Of a stretch of DNA of 64,000 nucleotides, positions 48,547-59,559 are shown piece by piece. The position numbers were made by a program, and so were the translations under genes. The notes under the pieces are model-generated. The model did no database searches. It saw only the letters and a program-made list of their open reading frames with translations, and had not been told where the DNA came from. The stretch is taken from assembly GCF_026210795.1 (NCBI RefSeq), contig NC_089447.1, positions 2,110,501-2,174,500 of the forward strand, in the 5' to 3' direction. Numbering within the stretch: position 1 is the stretch's first letter; every line of letters begins with the position of its first letter. Source of the DNA: Rhizophagus irregularis. Taxonomy: Eukaryota > Glomeromycota > Glomeromycetes > Glomerales > Glomeraceae.

Positions 48547-51500
48547 TTATAAAGGATATAATAATAGTGATTCTTTTATATCTGATATTGGAACTTTAAC
48601 ATTTTCACATATGGTTATTAATCCTTGTTCGGCCCTATTAATATAATCAATATAATAAGAATGCTCAAATAATTCTGGATTTTCTTGAACAGCCATTGCT
48701 ACATCCAATAATTGCTGGAATAAATAAAAAAATAGTTAGTACAAATTTTACTCTCGTTCTTCGCTCTTTTTTTGGCAAAAAAATATATATGTACTAACTT
48801 GACATAATCTTTTAACCAAAGAAACTTTATAATCATAAAAATCTACATCATATAGTAATGTAGCATTATTTCCTGCATCATTTTCGATATCACCTTTACC
48901 AAGAGTTTCTTCATTATTGTTAGCAAAAATATCAGTATTTTTTGAATTATACGAGTTTAATTTTTGATAATGTCCGGGAGTATTCCATCCCCATATATCT
49001 TCTTCATTTGTTGAATCTTTAAATGAATTATCATTAAACGATATTCTTCTAGGCGTAACAGGACTAACTAAGGGACTTGGCTCTTCTGTAAAAAGGTCAT
49101 CGGATTTATCTGTTATATGTTTACTAAATTTTGAAGAAACTGGTGAAATTGGTTCATTCCAATCCCATGTATCAAAATTAACAACACCTTTCGAAATAAC
49201 ATCATCACCATCACTATCTGCCATTGGTATGTCAAAAATAGTTGTTCTGCGTCTAGATTTTAAAATATGATCAGGCCTTTTTGGATCTGATTGTTGTGAA
49301 AAAGTCCATGTTCTTACGAGATGAAGAGCTAACAGTGGACATCCCATACGATCATAAGCAAAAATACTTCTTAACACGAAGAAATATTCCGTTTTTGATG
49401 AAATTTCTGCTGCCCCTCTCAGTGTTTGAATGGATTTATCTTTTAATTGTTTGTATAAAACTACCAAAGCTGCATCAGGAGAATCAGTGGTTAAGGGTGT
49501 TGTTTCTACTTTCTTGTCGCACAGAGTTTCCAAAGGTACCTTTAAAATTTCTTTTTTATTAATATTGAATAATCAATTATCAATTTATATGAAATAAGTT
49601 AAAAAAGAAATTCAAACCATAATAGCTTTCACAGCTTTATCTCTTTGATTCAATGACCAAAAAGCCAAACTGGCTAACCATCGATCCCCTGTTCTAATGG
49701 CTAGAGGAATAATATAATCTTCATATATGCTCTTCAAAATAGGACCATCCTCACCTGTAAATTCAAAATTATAATTTAGTATTTAATAATAAGAAACATA
49801 TATATATATATATACATATAAAGGATTACCCTCATAAACTCTAGTAATAGCAATAGCTAATTGAAAGTCATCCAAATGTTTTAAGCATACATTAACAGCA
49901 TCTTTTAACTGATCACCAAGAAGAAAGAAAGCAGCCGCATATCCTATCAAATTGTATATTATTAGATTACTTGCAAACTCTTCTATATAAAAATGCTTGA
50001 AAACAATACCATAACGTTGTTTGCCCAACAGAGCATAAGCGTTTTTTAAAGCTGCTGTTTTCCATCTGGGTTCGGTAAAATCATTTATAAGAAATTTCAA
50101 CATGATCGCTTGCTCTCTATGAGTATTGGCGGTTTTCCATAAACCTAACAATAATTTCTTTTTCCGTAATGCCATATAGAAAAGAGAGCAATCTGTTGGA
50201 TCTCTCTCTTCTTTCAACATATAATGATTACGAGCCACGTTTTCCATTTGTTGTCGCTAGAATCAATCGTTAATTAATATAGATTTAACGGAAAAAAAGC
50301 TTTAATGTTACAAATGAACTTACAACTGATTCATTACTTCGAAGCCATAAAAAGATACCATGTATTCTTGCATCTTTCCATAAAAATTTTCCACCAGATG
50401 CTTGGATGCTGTATTCTATTAAAAGATCCTAAATTGACATAGTTAATGAATACGTAATATGTTTTAAGGTCGCAACAAAATATATAGAAGTTTTCTCACC
50501 TGAGAATTACTATGCAATGCCCAGTTCATATCTCGATAATTTAAACCAGGCGACCGTATACCAAAGGATATTTTATTTAAATAATGATACCGTCGCATAA
50601 ATATTACGTATCGAACACCATTTTCGTCCAAACTTCGTTTTTGATTTTCTACCTGAATATTTACGAATTTGATGAAGTAGTATTCAGCTTCAGACCTTAG
50701 AATAACATTTGAAATAATATTCTTACCTGATTTATGGTATTAACTAAAGCTAATAATTGCGCTTGTTCAACGGGTGATAAGTCAGGTAATGAAATGACTT
50801 GTAATTTTTCAATCAAAAAATTAGCTTCTTTTTCAGTAAATTCAAGTAAATTTTCTTGAGATCTTTTTAAAAAAAAATAAATAAATAAATATATATATAT
50901 ATATATTAATATTACTTTTAATTTACGGAATATATTTTATTTCTTTAATTAATGTTATATGCACCCTTCTTCATCACTGTCTTCTCCAAAAAGAACATTA
51001 TAGCGAGTAGTTTTCGTTGATGCTGTTGACTTGAATAATAAGGAAAATTAAGTTAGCAGGATTTTGATTTTTTTTTGTTGATAAAAAAGAAATTTTATAA
51101 TTACGAACCATGTTATCCTGGAAAAATTTGTCAAATGGTAAGGGAAGAATTCGTTCAATAGGTTTATTTGTTCTATCCAAAATTATAAGAAATTTATAAA
51201 GGTGGGCAAAAATCTGCTTCACCAAATCCATTTGATCTATCGGAAATTAATTCAGAATTAACAACATTAGAATTAAACAAAATATAAACAAAATATAATC
51301 TATAAGTAAATTAACCTACCCCACATAATGTATTCTAAAAGAAACGTTGGATGATAATGTGGTAATGGACCATTCAAATGGTCAACAACATGAAACAATG
51401 TAGGATACTTTTTTTGATTAACCCCAGTTATACTAGAAACTATTGGATTATTTGATTTTAGATATAAATAGTGTTATATTAAAAAGAAATAATCAGAAAA

Positions 51501-54500
51501 AACTTGAATCACCTTTTTCCATATTTTCTTCTGTTAACCACTTGTCATAACAACGTAATTGATTACAATTAGCTACAATAAGTGAACCCAAATTTTCCCA
51601 AGATATAGCAGAAATTGGTAATGCAGAATTGCTAAGAAGCACAAAATGTTAATATTTGATTGAAATTCAAAAATTGTCGCAATTTTAAAAGAACATACTT
51701 CTCAATTTCTGAAAACATAATCCAAGAACTTCGTCCGGAAACATGGTGTTTACGAAGTTGAGTATAAATACAAATTTTTCGCGACGTTGATATAGCTAAT
51801 ACAATCTCAGCATTAGAAGTGAAAAGCCAACCTATATCAACAATTTTTTCACTAAATAACGGAAGGAAAGTACGAATAAATAAGAATTCTTATCAGAAAG
51901 AAATAATAGTTATAATGAAATATAGAACCTAAATTCTTCTATAAAATCTTTTGCAGATGGCAATCTTTTAGTTATGCATTCCCATATCGTCATTTCATAA
52001 TTATTTCCTTTTTTCATAACTAAATAAAATAAAATTTAACAAATTTTAAATTAAAATGTGAAATATAAAATCATTTTCATACCAATTGCAGCTCTCCCCT
52101 GTGGACCACATTTGATTAACATTGGCTCTTTGGTTCCGATGTCATAAACAACTTCTTTCATCCATAATTCTTTATTAGCATCAAGGTTATTGCTATCATA
52201 TTTCATATTTAATTGCCAATACATGATACATCCATCATCAGAATATGTCAATAATATAGGAGGAGATAAGTCACTTGATGGATAACATCTTTTATTAGAC
52301 CCCGCCCACTGTTCAACAGATACAGCCAGTTTAATCTGACTGTTAATAGGAAGAGAAGCCTTCGAAACCAAGTCAACTTTTGAACCTGTATTGTAATTTT
52401 TTTTTTTAAAAAAAAAATTATAATTAAAAACAAATAAATTATATATTAATAAATTAAAACATAAAATCATACCTTTGTCAAAAAAAAATTTCCAACAAAA
52501 AATTGTATTCTTATGAGAGCTTACTCCAACAATATAAGTAGGAGTAGACGAGGAAGTTTTATGTTTATAAGAAGATAACAAGAGCAGTTCATAAGAAGCA
52601 TCATAATCATTAAAAACAATCTTTTGAGTAAAATCATTTCTATCGTCGAATATGAAAAGGACAATTTGAATTCCGTCATGTGCAACAACACATTTTCCTA
52701 AAAAATGATCACGATAGAATAACAATTATGTATTTTTCAATTTTTTTTTTTTTGTTGTTATGAAATGATGATAAAAAAGTCTACCTTCTGGAAGCACACA
52801 TACAAGCTTAATTTGTTTCATCGGAACAGTAGTTTTTTCAATAATTTTTGGGCTAACTTGATTAACAAGCTAAACGAAACAATTGTATTAAAAAATATAT
52901 ATAAAAACATATAACTAAAGAATATATTTATCAATATAATAGAAAAATACCTGTGATATCTCAGGCTTCGTAAAATCCCACAGGATTGCTCCTTCATCAC
53001 TAGCAAGTGAAACGAAGCTGTCAGTTCCAGAAGATTTAATGATAGCTTTTATATCATTATGATGTCCAGTCCATAAATATTTTAATTCTAACGGAATTGA
53101 TTGCAAATTTTCGAACATATCAACGAGACGAATTGAATATCTGCTAATATAACCTTGCGGACTTTGAGCCAATATTGTAAGTTCCACCGAAGCTTATTAT
53201 ATGATAAAAATCATTAATTTTCCATTTAAAAGTAATTTGATAAAACATTTATTCCAAATTAATAATAATAATTACTGCTCTTAAAATCCGGACTTGTATT
53301 ATCATGAAACACAAATGTACTTCCATGAAAATAATCCGATTCTGATGGTGAAAGCACCTGAGATGCACGAAATAAGACGAGAACTTTTGGAATCCGTCTG
53401 GGCCTACAATAAATATTCTAATTATAGTAATTTAGTGTCAAAACAATTTTTTTTTTTTTTTAGAAAAAAAAAACCAATTGTCTTAGAATAGTTACCCTTA
53501 TTCCCCAAATAACGATAGAACCATCTTGTTGAACCTGATAAAACAAATCAGGTGTATCTTTTGCGAGGGTTTTTAACTTCTTTAATCCATCATTTATACA
53601 GGACCGTTCTGTTTCATTGTTTTCATTTTCAAAGGAATCTATAGCTAATTTTACAGATATCAAAAATTCTCTTGGATGTATCCAATGAATGGGCGAAAAA
53701 CAATCAAAATGTTTATGACAGATTCTCTCTTCTTCTAAGGAAGGAAGTGTAACCAATGATTGTTCGGGGTCGACAACTGTACATATATAAAGATTATGAG
53801 GTTCATCAGGGTTTGTTGCAGCCCATATTCTACATAATCCATCCTTGCAAACTGTTAAGAGAATATTGCTCCCTTGTGAACTAAAATATATTTATATATA
53901 TATATATTATATATATAATAAAAATCAATAAATAAATAAATAAATAAATAAATAAGGATGTTATCTCATTTTTTCTTAATTAAAACTTAATAATCGAATA
54001 AAATCATTATTTCTTTCTTTACTTTATTTGTTCATGTGGACCTTTCCGCCATGAAAAGTTGGTTACTGATCTTGGATGTGGCAAATAATGAAATTTATAT
54101 TTTCGTTCCTTGCCATCATTTTTTTGACAACACCAAATTTTCACAAATCTATCATACTTTGCATAAATAGATTTTTTATATGCATTATTATAAAATCAAA
54201 AATATTTAATTAATATGAAAGCAGAAATACCTCTCCAACAGTAGCAATTAATGTAGAATCTTGTGATACTTCAATATGAATTATTTTAGAAGCAACGCTA
54301 TGACAATTATGAAAATAATTTACTAAATGATAAGGAAATAATTTGTATTACGATACTATTAAAGTGTAAGCTAACCTTTGTTCCCATAATTTGTTCCATT
54401 TACTACGATTCTCTTCATTAGACTTATTTTGTTCCCAATGAACAATAGCTTCTCCACCCACCAAGAGTTGACCTTTAAATTAATTAATACATAAATTTTA

Positions 54501-55332
54501 AAAAAAATTATCTATGTATTAGTCTTTAAAAACTCTGTGATTACCATTAATTAAACTCCATGAAGTGCAAAACACAGAATAATCATGTTTCAGTATTTTC
54601 AATAAAGACCATCGAATTTTCTAATATATATACAAATGAGGAAATAATTAGAATTTTTCATAAGACAAAACAAATCATAAATTTGAGATTTTTTTTAAAA
54701 ATTTTTTTGTGGTATAATAGTATTACCATGGTTTTATCATCTTGATCTGGTTTAAATATAAGCACATTTGTTCCAATTGTTATAGCAATCTATTCAATTA
54801 AAAATATAAATTTTTTATTAATGATCTATATTTAATTCACTAAATCAATAAACATTTGGTCGTTTCTAAATATAAAACTGTCAAATTCTACATGAACAAT
54901 TCGAACCTATAATCTAAAAAGAAATATTTGTGGCAGACTTTACAATTAAATCAATAGACAATTTGAATATAAAATAATCTTTCTTTCTAACCTTTCCATC
55001 AAATTCTGATAACTCTGCGGAAAAAATTATTTCTTTATTCGATTCCTCCTCTAAAAATTCGGAGGCATTTATTGTTTGAACCAATTCCGAAAGTCCACTA
55101 TAAATTACAAGTTTATTCCCTGTACCATATATCTTTAGAACAGGGTTGAGTTAAAGTTTAACAAGCGTTAAAAACGTAAACGTTCTGTTAAAAAAAGGAT
55201 ATAGCCGTTTATCGAAAATTTGGAAAAGGGTACTAATCAACTTACAAGGTAACGAGAATTCTCCCAGTATGCCGTATGAAAGCTTTGGACAAGTCCATTA
55301 GACTTTCCAGGACAAACTTGCTTAAGTAACAT
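48547..55332 (-). CDS. RAV1: RAV1 / rabconnectin-3 (DmX-like), RAVE complex subunit
   Basis: A large multi-exon gene that reads open through its exons. The start is at 55332 (MLLKQVCPGKSNGLVQSFHT, exon 55332-55246), followed by exons at 55132-54992 and onward, with the stop at 48547-48549. The N-terminal half has WD40-like repeats (DGLCRIWAA, QDGSIVIWGIR, YLWTGHHNDIKAII, DEGAILWDF, DDGCIMYWQL). The C-terminal half has the Rav1p_C signature: LFYMALRKKKLLLGLWKTA, DFTEPRWKTAALKNAYALLG, YAAAFFLLGDQLKDAV and LAIAITRVYEG. A Trp/Ser-rich acidic tail follows (FDTWDWNEP, EDIWGWNTPG). RAV1 with Skp1 and Rav2 promotes reassembly of V1 and V0 sectors of the vacuolar ATPase; animal DmX/rabconnectin-3 does the same. 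The third exon appears to be a 15 bp microexon (54906-54892). The 3' half is duplicated at 40056-43363. Confidence 0.9.
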
Positions 55333-56036
55333 TATATAATTCACACAACGCTAGGAAATTGGAACAAAAATCAAAAAAGAATGAAAATCGTAAAAGGGAG
55401 ACACGAAATAATTTAAACTTTTCAAAAAAAAAAAGATAATTGCCGAGTATTTATAATTTATCGTTACACGTAAGCCCAGTATTTTGTTTGTTGTACCAAA
55501 CTCCCTTATCAAATGATCGTTAAGAAGCCACTTTCAGATAAACATCTTACAAAATTAACAATCGACTCTATTTCATCTTAGGATTTGAGCTATCTATAAT
55601 CTTATCGTTTACATAATATTGTTCGTTCCCCCAAATTTTTATTTATTTCACAAAACGAGGAGTCGAGGACCAACTTTGGAAATTGCCCTAATTCAAGCAT
55701 TTAATTTATTATTATTACAGCAGAATTCGTAAAAATTTAAAATTTAAACCGAAAATTAATTTTATTAAATAAATGTCCATGATTGTAATATGATTTTTGC
55801 TCAAAAATATGGGTTTTAAAGAGAAAAAACTATATACAACGAAGTAAGGTAAGTGTAAGGGCATACAAAAAGAGATATAGTTATTATGAAAATATTTACA
55901 GTTTTGTATACCCTTTTTTTTGTTAAAAAAAAAAGAAAAATTAATTTTTAAAATGTTCGAAATTACTTCTAATGTAATGATTAAGTTGATTAATCTAACT
56001 ATTATACGCAAAATCATTCTCTCTCCTCATATTTCA
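55333..56036. other. intergenic, RAV1 promoter side
   Basis: A 704 bp spacer between the RAV1 start and the stop of the next minus-strand gene. It contains moderately GC-richer sequence (about 55440-55700), likely the RAV1 promoter and 5' UTR. A 100-residue minus frame (55715-56017) is Phe/Ile/Leu-rich low complexity and is not called. Confidence 0.5.
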
Positions 56037-57676
56037 TTATTCTCCATTCAAATTCATCCTACTAAAACTTCCATTTGCGTCTTGCATATTCACCAAATTA
56101 CTATTCCCCTTAATTTGTCCTCTGTTTCCACTAGACGATGCAGCTGATCCTGAAAACGATGGTGAACTAGCGACAGTTGGAGGAGATGGAACAGGGCTAC
56201 CGACCAAACTCGGTGAAACAGCCCGTCTTTTCGGATTGAAATAAGGCTCAAAACGATCATCTGATGCTTTATAGAAAATAGGTGTCAGCTTCGTTGTAAA
56301 GTAAAATAAATGGACAATAAATTACATGAATATACCTTTTCGCTTTATTCTACCACTTATAGGCCAAGGCCCAACAGAAGACGTCGGTGAAGGAGTATCT
56401 TGCCGAAACTATAGATATTAATTATAAAATTAACTATGTCAATAAAGAGTTTAATTATTGTAATAAATGGATATTATATTGTCAGATTACTTACCGACAT
56501 GTCAACTTCAGGATTTAGTTTTGAAGCAGCATAAGGAGGTGGTGATGGTTGAATATCTCGAAATTTGATCCAATTATTTAAAAATTCCTACATTTCGGTC
56601 ATTTCGATTAAAAATTAATGACCTACATTAAAAAAAATGAATAATTAATTAATTAAAATTAAAAATTATCATTTACCTCAGGTAATTTCCCAGTATCCAT
56701 ATGATTTTCACATTCATTCTTAAGAACCTTGGTAGTTTTATATTCTTGCTTAATTTCCGTTTCAATTGGTTGTAATTCTTCTTGAAGTTCATTGACAACT
56801 CGTTGAAATGATTTTGTTTTTGGCTATAATTGTTTGTAAAAGGATTAATAATCAAGATTTATTTTTCAAAAAATAAATATATATATATACCAAAAGAGAA
56901 GCCCTCCTTGCCCTGACAGCACGATGGATTGGTGAGGGTTTTTCAATTCTTGGTTCACCATTACTATCCACATCCAAACTCATCCTTCTCATACGTTGAG
57001 GATGATGAGACATTAATGATCTTGCTGTAGACGTGGAAAAAAAATTTGGTGTACAAGGTGGTGGTGTTGTAGGAGTTCCAGGTCTTGACGTTGATAGAGA
57101 TTTTTGGGAAAATGTAAAAGGATAAAATGCTAACTTATTTTCATCCTCATTACCAGACTCTGTCCCACTAGAAGGTGTAGGAGTATCTAATTGCATTGAC
57201 ATATTTGATACATTACTATCTCGTCTTTGATGACCAGATCCAACAACATCATACAATTGTATAGACATTGCTGAAACGTTGCTATCTCTTCTTCGATGAC
57301 CTGATGTATCTTCAGGACTATCAGCTTGACTGGGTGAAGAAGCAAAATTATTATTATTGCTGCTGCTGTTGTGGTTATTTGATTGCATTAACAAATGAGT
57401 AATATTTGTATTCAGCGAAGGAGGTATCGGACGAGCTATTTTACGGAAGAAAGGGGGTTGTTGTTCAACTTGCTCAGCTACTAAAGGAGATGAAGTAGCA
57501 TTTTCATAAGTTAGACCGTTTCCCTGTAAAGCAAAAAGTTTTCCAAGGTCATCTTGCGATTCAAAACGTAAATTTGTTGTAGTTAACGGTAATGAAAATT
57601 TGAACCCATTATTTCCGTTTACAGAAGGATCCAAACTTTCTTGACACGAATTATCGTTTACAGAACGTTCACTCAT
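56037..57676 (-). CDS. Ser/Pro/Asn-rich fungal protein, unknown function
   Basis: Five exons on the minus strand: 57676-56891, 56823-56677, 56587-56495, 56408-56336, 56266-56037. They join to 442 residues. Most of it is predicted disorder with poly-Asn/Ser, two near-identical segments (HRRRDSNVSAMSIQL and HQRRDSNVSNMSMQL) and many Ser-Pro or Thr-Pro sites. A more structured, conserved-looking core runs from about residue 240: RRMSLDVDSNGEPRIEKPSP, ARRASLLPKTKSFQRVV, ELQEELQPIETEIKQEY. The C-terminus has basic NLS-like clusters (GRIKRKASDD, NPKRRAVSPS). RRxS motifs suggest phosphorylation by PKA-like kinases, and the protein is probably nuclear. I do not recognise a named family. The ATG at 57676 gives MSERS; an upstream in-frame ATG would add only seven residues. 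Confidence 0.75.
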
Positions 57677-58114
57677 AATTATAATTTGAAAAATCAATAA
57701 AGATAAAATTTGTGTGCGGAAAATAACTTTATAAACATATCAAAGAATGCAACTGTCAAAAAAAAAAAGGTTCACAAAAAAATTTGATTCGCGTTCCATA
57801 AATGGTTATGCAGGAGTTACCAATTGTGATCGTGTAACCGAGTTACGCACTGGAGATGTATTACGATGCGATAACCCGGAATTTTATAACAGATGACCAG
57901 ACTAATTAATACAGTTTTAAAGGTTAATTTATGGCGTGGGTTAAAATCTTTTTTTTCTGTATCGAAAGAACATTTGCAATTTAGAGTATAATATTGTGTA
58001 ACAAATTTTTCTCAGCCGCATCAAAAAATTTAATAATTATAGAAATTCCGATATTTATAAATTATTGCATTAAAAAATTCACGTGATATATTGCTAAGAT
58101 TTTTATATATTAAT
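57677..58114. other. intergenic spacer
   Basis: 438 bp that include the promoter of the Ser/Pro-rich gene and the 3' flank of the KRE9-like gene. It has relatively GC-rich patches (about 57800-57900). No coding exon or clear site is seen. Confidence 0.5.
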
Positions 58115-58607
58115 TTAATTTACAGTAATATTAAAATAATAACTAGAAACAACTTCACCATTTCCTCCAATCAAGTTAAAAAAATAATCATAACCTCTTG
58201 CAGTATCTGGCACAATAAAAGGCTCAGAACATCCTGCTGAAGCTTCACGATTGATTGGAATTGTTTTTATAAGTTTAATATCGGAACCGAAACCTTTATA
58301 GAGATTGGCTGATATGATATCAGTTATAGTTGGATTGGACGATGTATCCTTTATAAAAATGTATAAAAAAAGGGTATCATAACCATTAATGTTACTTTCA
58401 TACTTTGTAAAATCTATGTAATGCATACCCATTGAATAATATGTTTTTCTCCAACATGAAGAACGGCATTGCTATGTGGTTCAATCACACGCGCTAAAAA
58501 AAAACGAAGAAAAAATATGAAAAAAAAAACGAAAAAAAAAATTGAAATAAATTATTATTGACATATTTTTGCTATTAAATTGAATTACCCTGACTAGTAC
58601 TTGACAT
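58115..58607 (-). CDS. small KRE9/KNH-type (Ser-Thr-rich GPI family) domain protein
   Basis: Three exons on the minus strand: 58607-58589, 58493-58429, 58348-58115. They join to 105 residues. The domain pattern RVIEPHSNAVLHVGEKHIIQ then WDTSSNPT.. NLYKG.. IPDT-like (FIVPDTARGYDYFFNLIG) .. SSYYFNI matches the compact beta-sandwich at the N-terminus of KRE9/KNH and of Ser-Thr-rich GPI-anchored proteins. Family members are secreted and many act in beta-glucan or cell-wall assembly. Oddly, exon 1 codes only MSSTSQ, so this model has no signal peptide and no GPI tail. An alternative start lies in the first intron (see findings). The domain call is from pattern only. Confidence 0.65.
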
Positions 58608-59559
58608 TTTTTTGCTATTTATCTGTTAAATTTTACTTTTTTGTAAAGAAAAAAAAAGTATTTGATGAACAAAATTTGTTTTAAAAAAAAACGGGAATCT
58701 GATCTTATTTGTAAGAATTTGTTATCTTATATATCTTTTGTATAATGTTTTACCAGAACTTACGATTCTTTTAACAAACAGAGCAATTATGCACCTACAA
58801 TAAATAAAGTTAAGGAAAAACCTCTCCTGATTAACGGATCCACAAAACAAGAAAAACCAGATATTATAAATAAACAATGATATTTTTATATTTGATGCAG
58901 GTTGTTACATTGTTATTTTGGTAAAGAAAATAAATTTTACATAATATTATTATAATATTTTTGTAAAAAATTTTAAGACTAAAAAATATTGGACCATTGC
59001 AAATTATAAGCCAAGAATAAAATACTGCGCCAGTAAAGTGAAAGGAACATTTAAGTTTGATAGAACGTAATAATAGAACCATTGTCCGATTTATTTTTAT
59101 CACTCACTAAAATCCTTATCATATGAATTGGCAGTATACTGTATACTCTGTATACTTTGCATCTCACTTAAAATTCTTCGCTTTGCCAGAATTTTCCAAA
59201 AGCAATAAGTAAGACCTATTAGTTTTTAGCCGATCAATTTTTAATTATTTTCGTGAATTTGATCCCCAAAAATGTTATTAAAAGGGTATTAATTCATGAA
59301 TGTTTTCAAATTTAGTTGAACTCTGAGAAAATTTAGAAAATTTATTTGTTACCGAATTGTATAGTAAATCTGTCTAAAATAAACCCATTGTTTAACATCA
59401 AACATCAAAATATTTTTAAAGAAATGCAGAATCTATGGTTACACTACATCTAATAAACGCCTAATATTTAAATCGCGAAAACCCGATATTTGCTTACTGT
59501 AATTTCTCTTATTTCTCTTTCTTAAATTTTTTCAATAATTGACCAATATTAGCTTATTC
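58608..59559. promoter_or_regulatory. divergent spacer, KRE9-like / STE11
   Basis: 952 bp between two outward-facing starts. A cluster of GTATACT/TATACTGTATAC repeats lies at about 59132-59158. A TTATTTCTCT direct repeat lies just before the STE11 start (about 59510-59520). A 79-residue minus-strand frame (58864-59103) has low complexity and is not called. No factor site is recognised with confidence. Confidence 0.45.

Larger units (their letters stand above)
43564..51852. repeat. right copy of the 8.3 kb duplicated block
   Basis: Begins at the first base after the N run, equivalent to 35073, and is co-linear with the left copy. After 51852 it continues into the unique 5' half of RAV1, which the left contig lacks. 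Confidence 0.95.

Noticed and set aside
35073..51852. A true recent tandem duplication of POL1 and RAV1
   Set aside because: Copies differ only in homopolymer length, both are cut exactly at a 200 N placeholder, and together they tile one complete locus. Overlapping contigs explain all of this.
53895..53956. TATATA and TAAA simple repeats inside a RAV1 intron as a promoter
   Set aside because: They lie within an intron between two coding exons; simple-sequence DNA only.
55715..56017. 100-residue minus-strand frame downstream of the Ser/Pro-rich gene
   Set aside because: Ile/Leu/Phe-rich chance frame in AT-rich 3' flank, crossing poly-A and poly-T runs.
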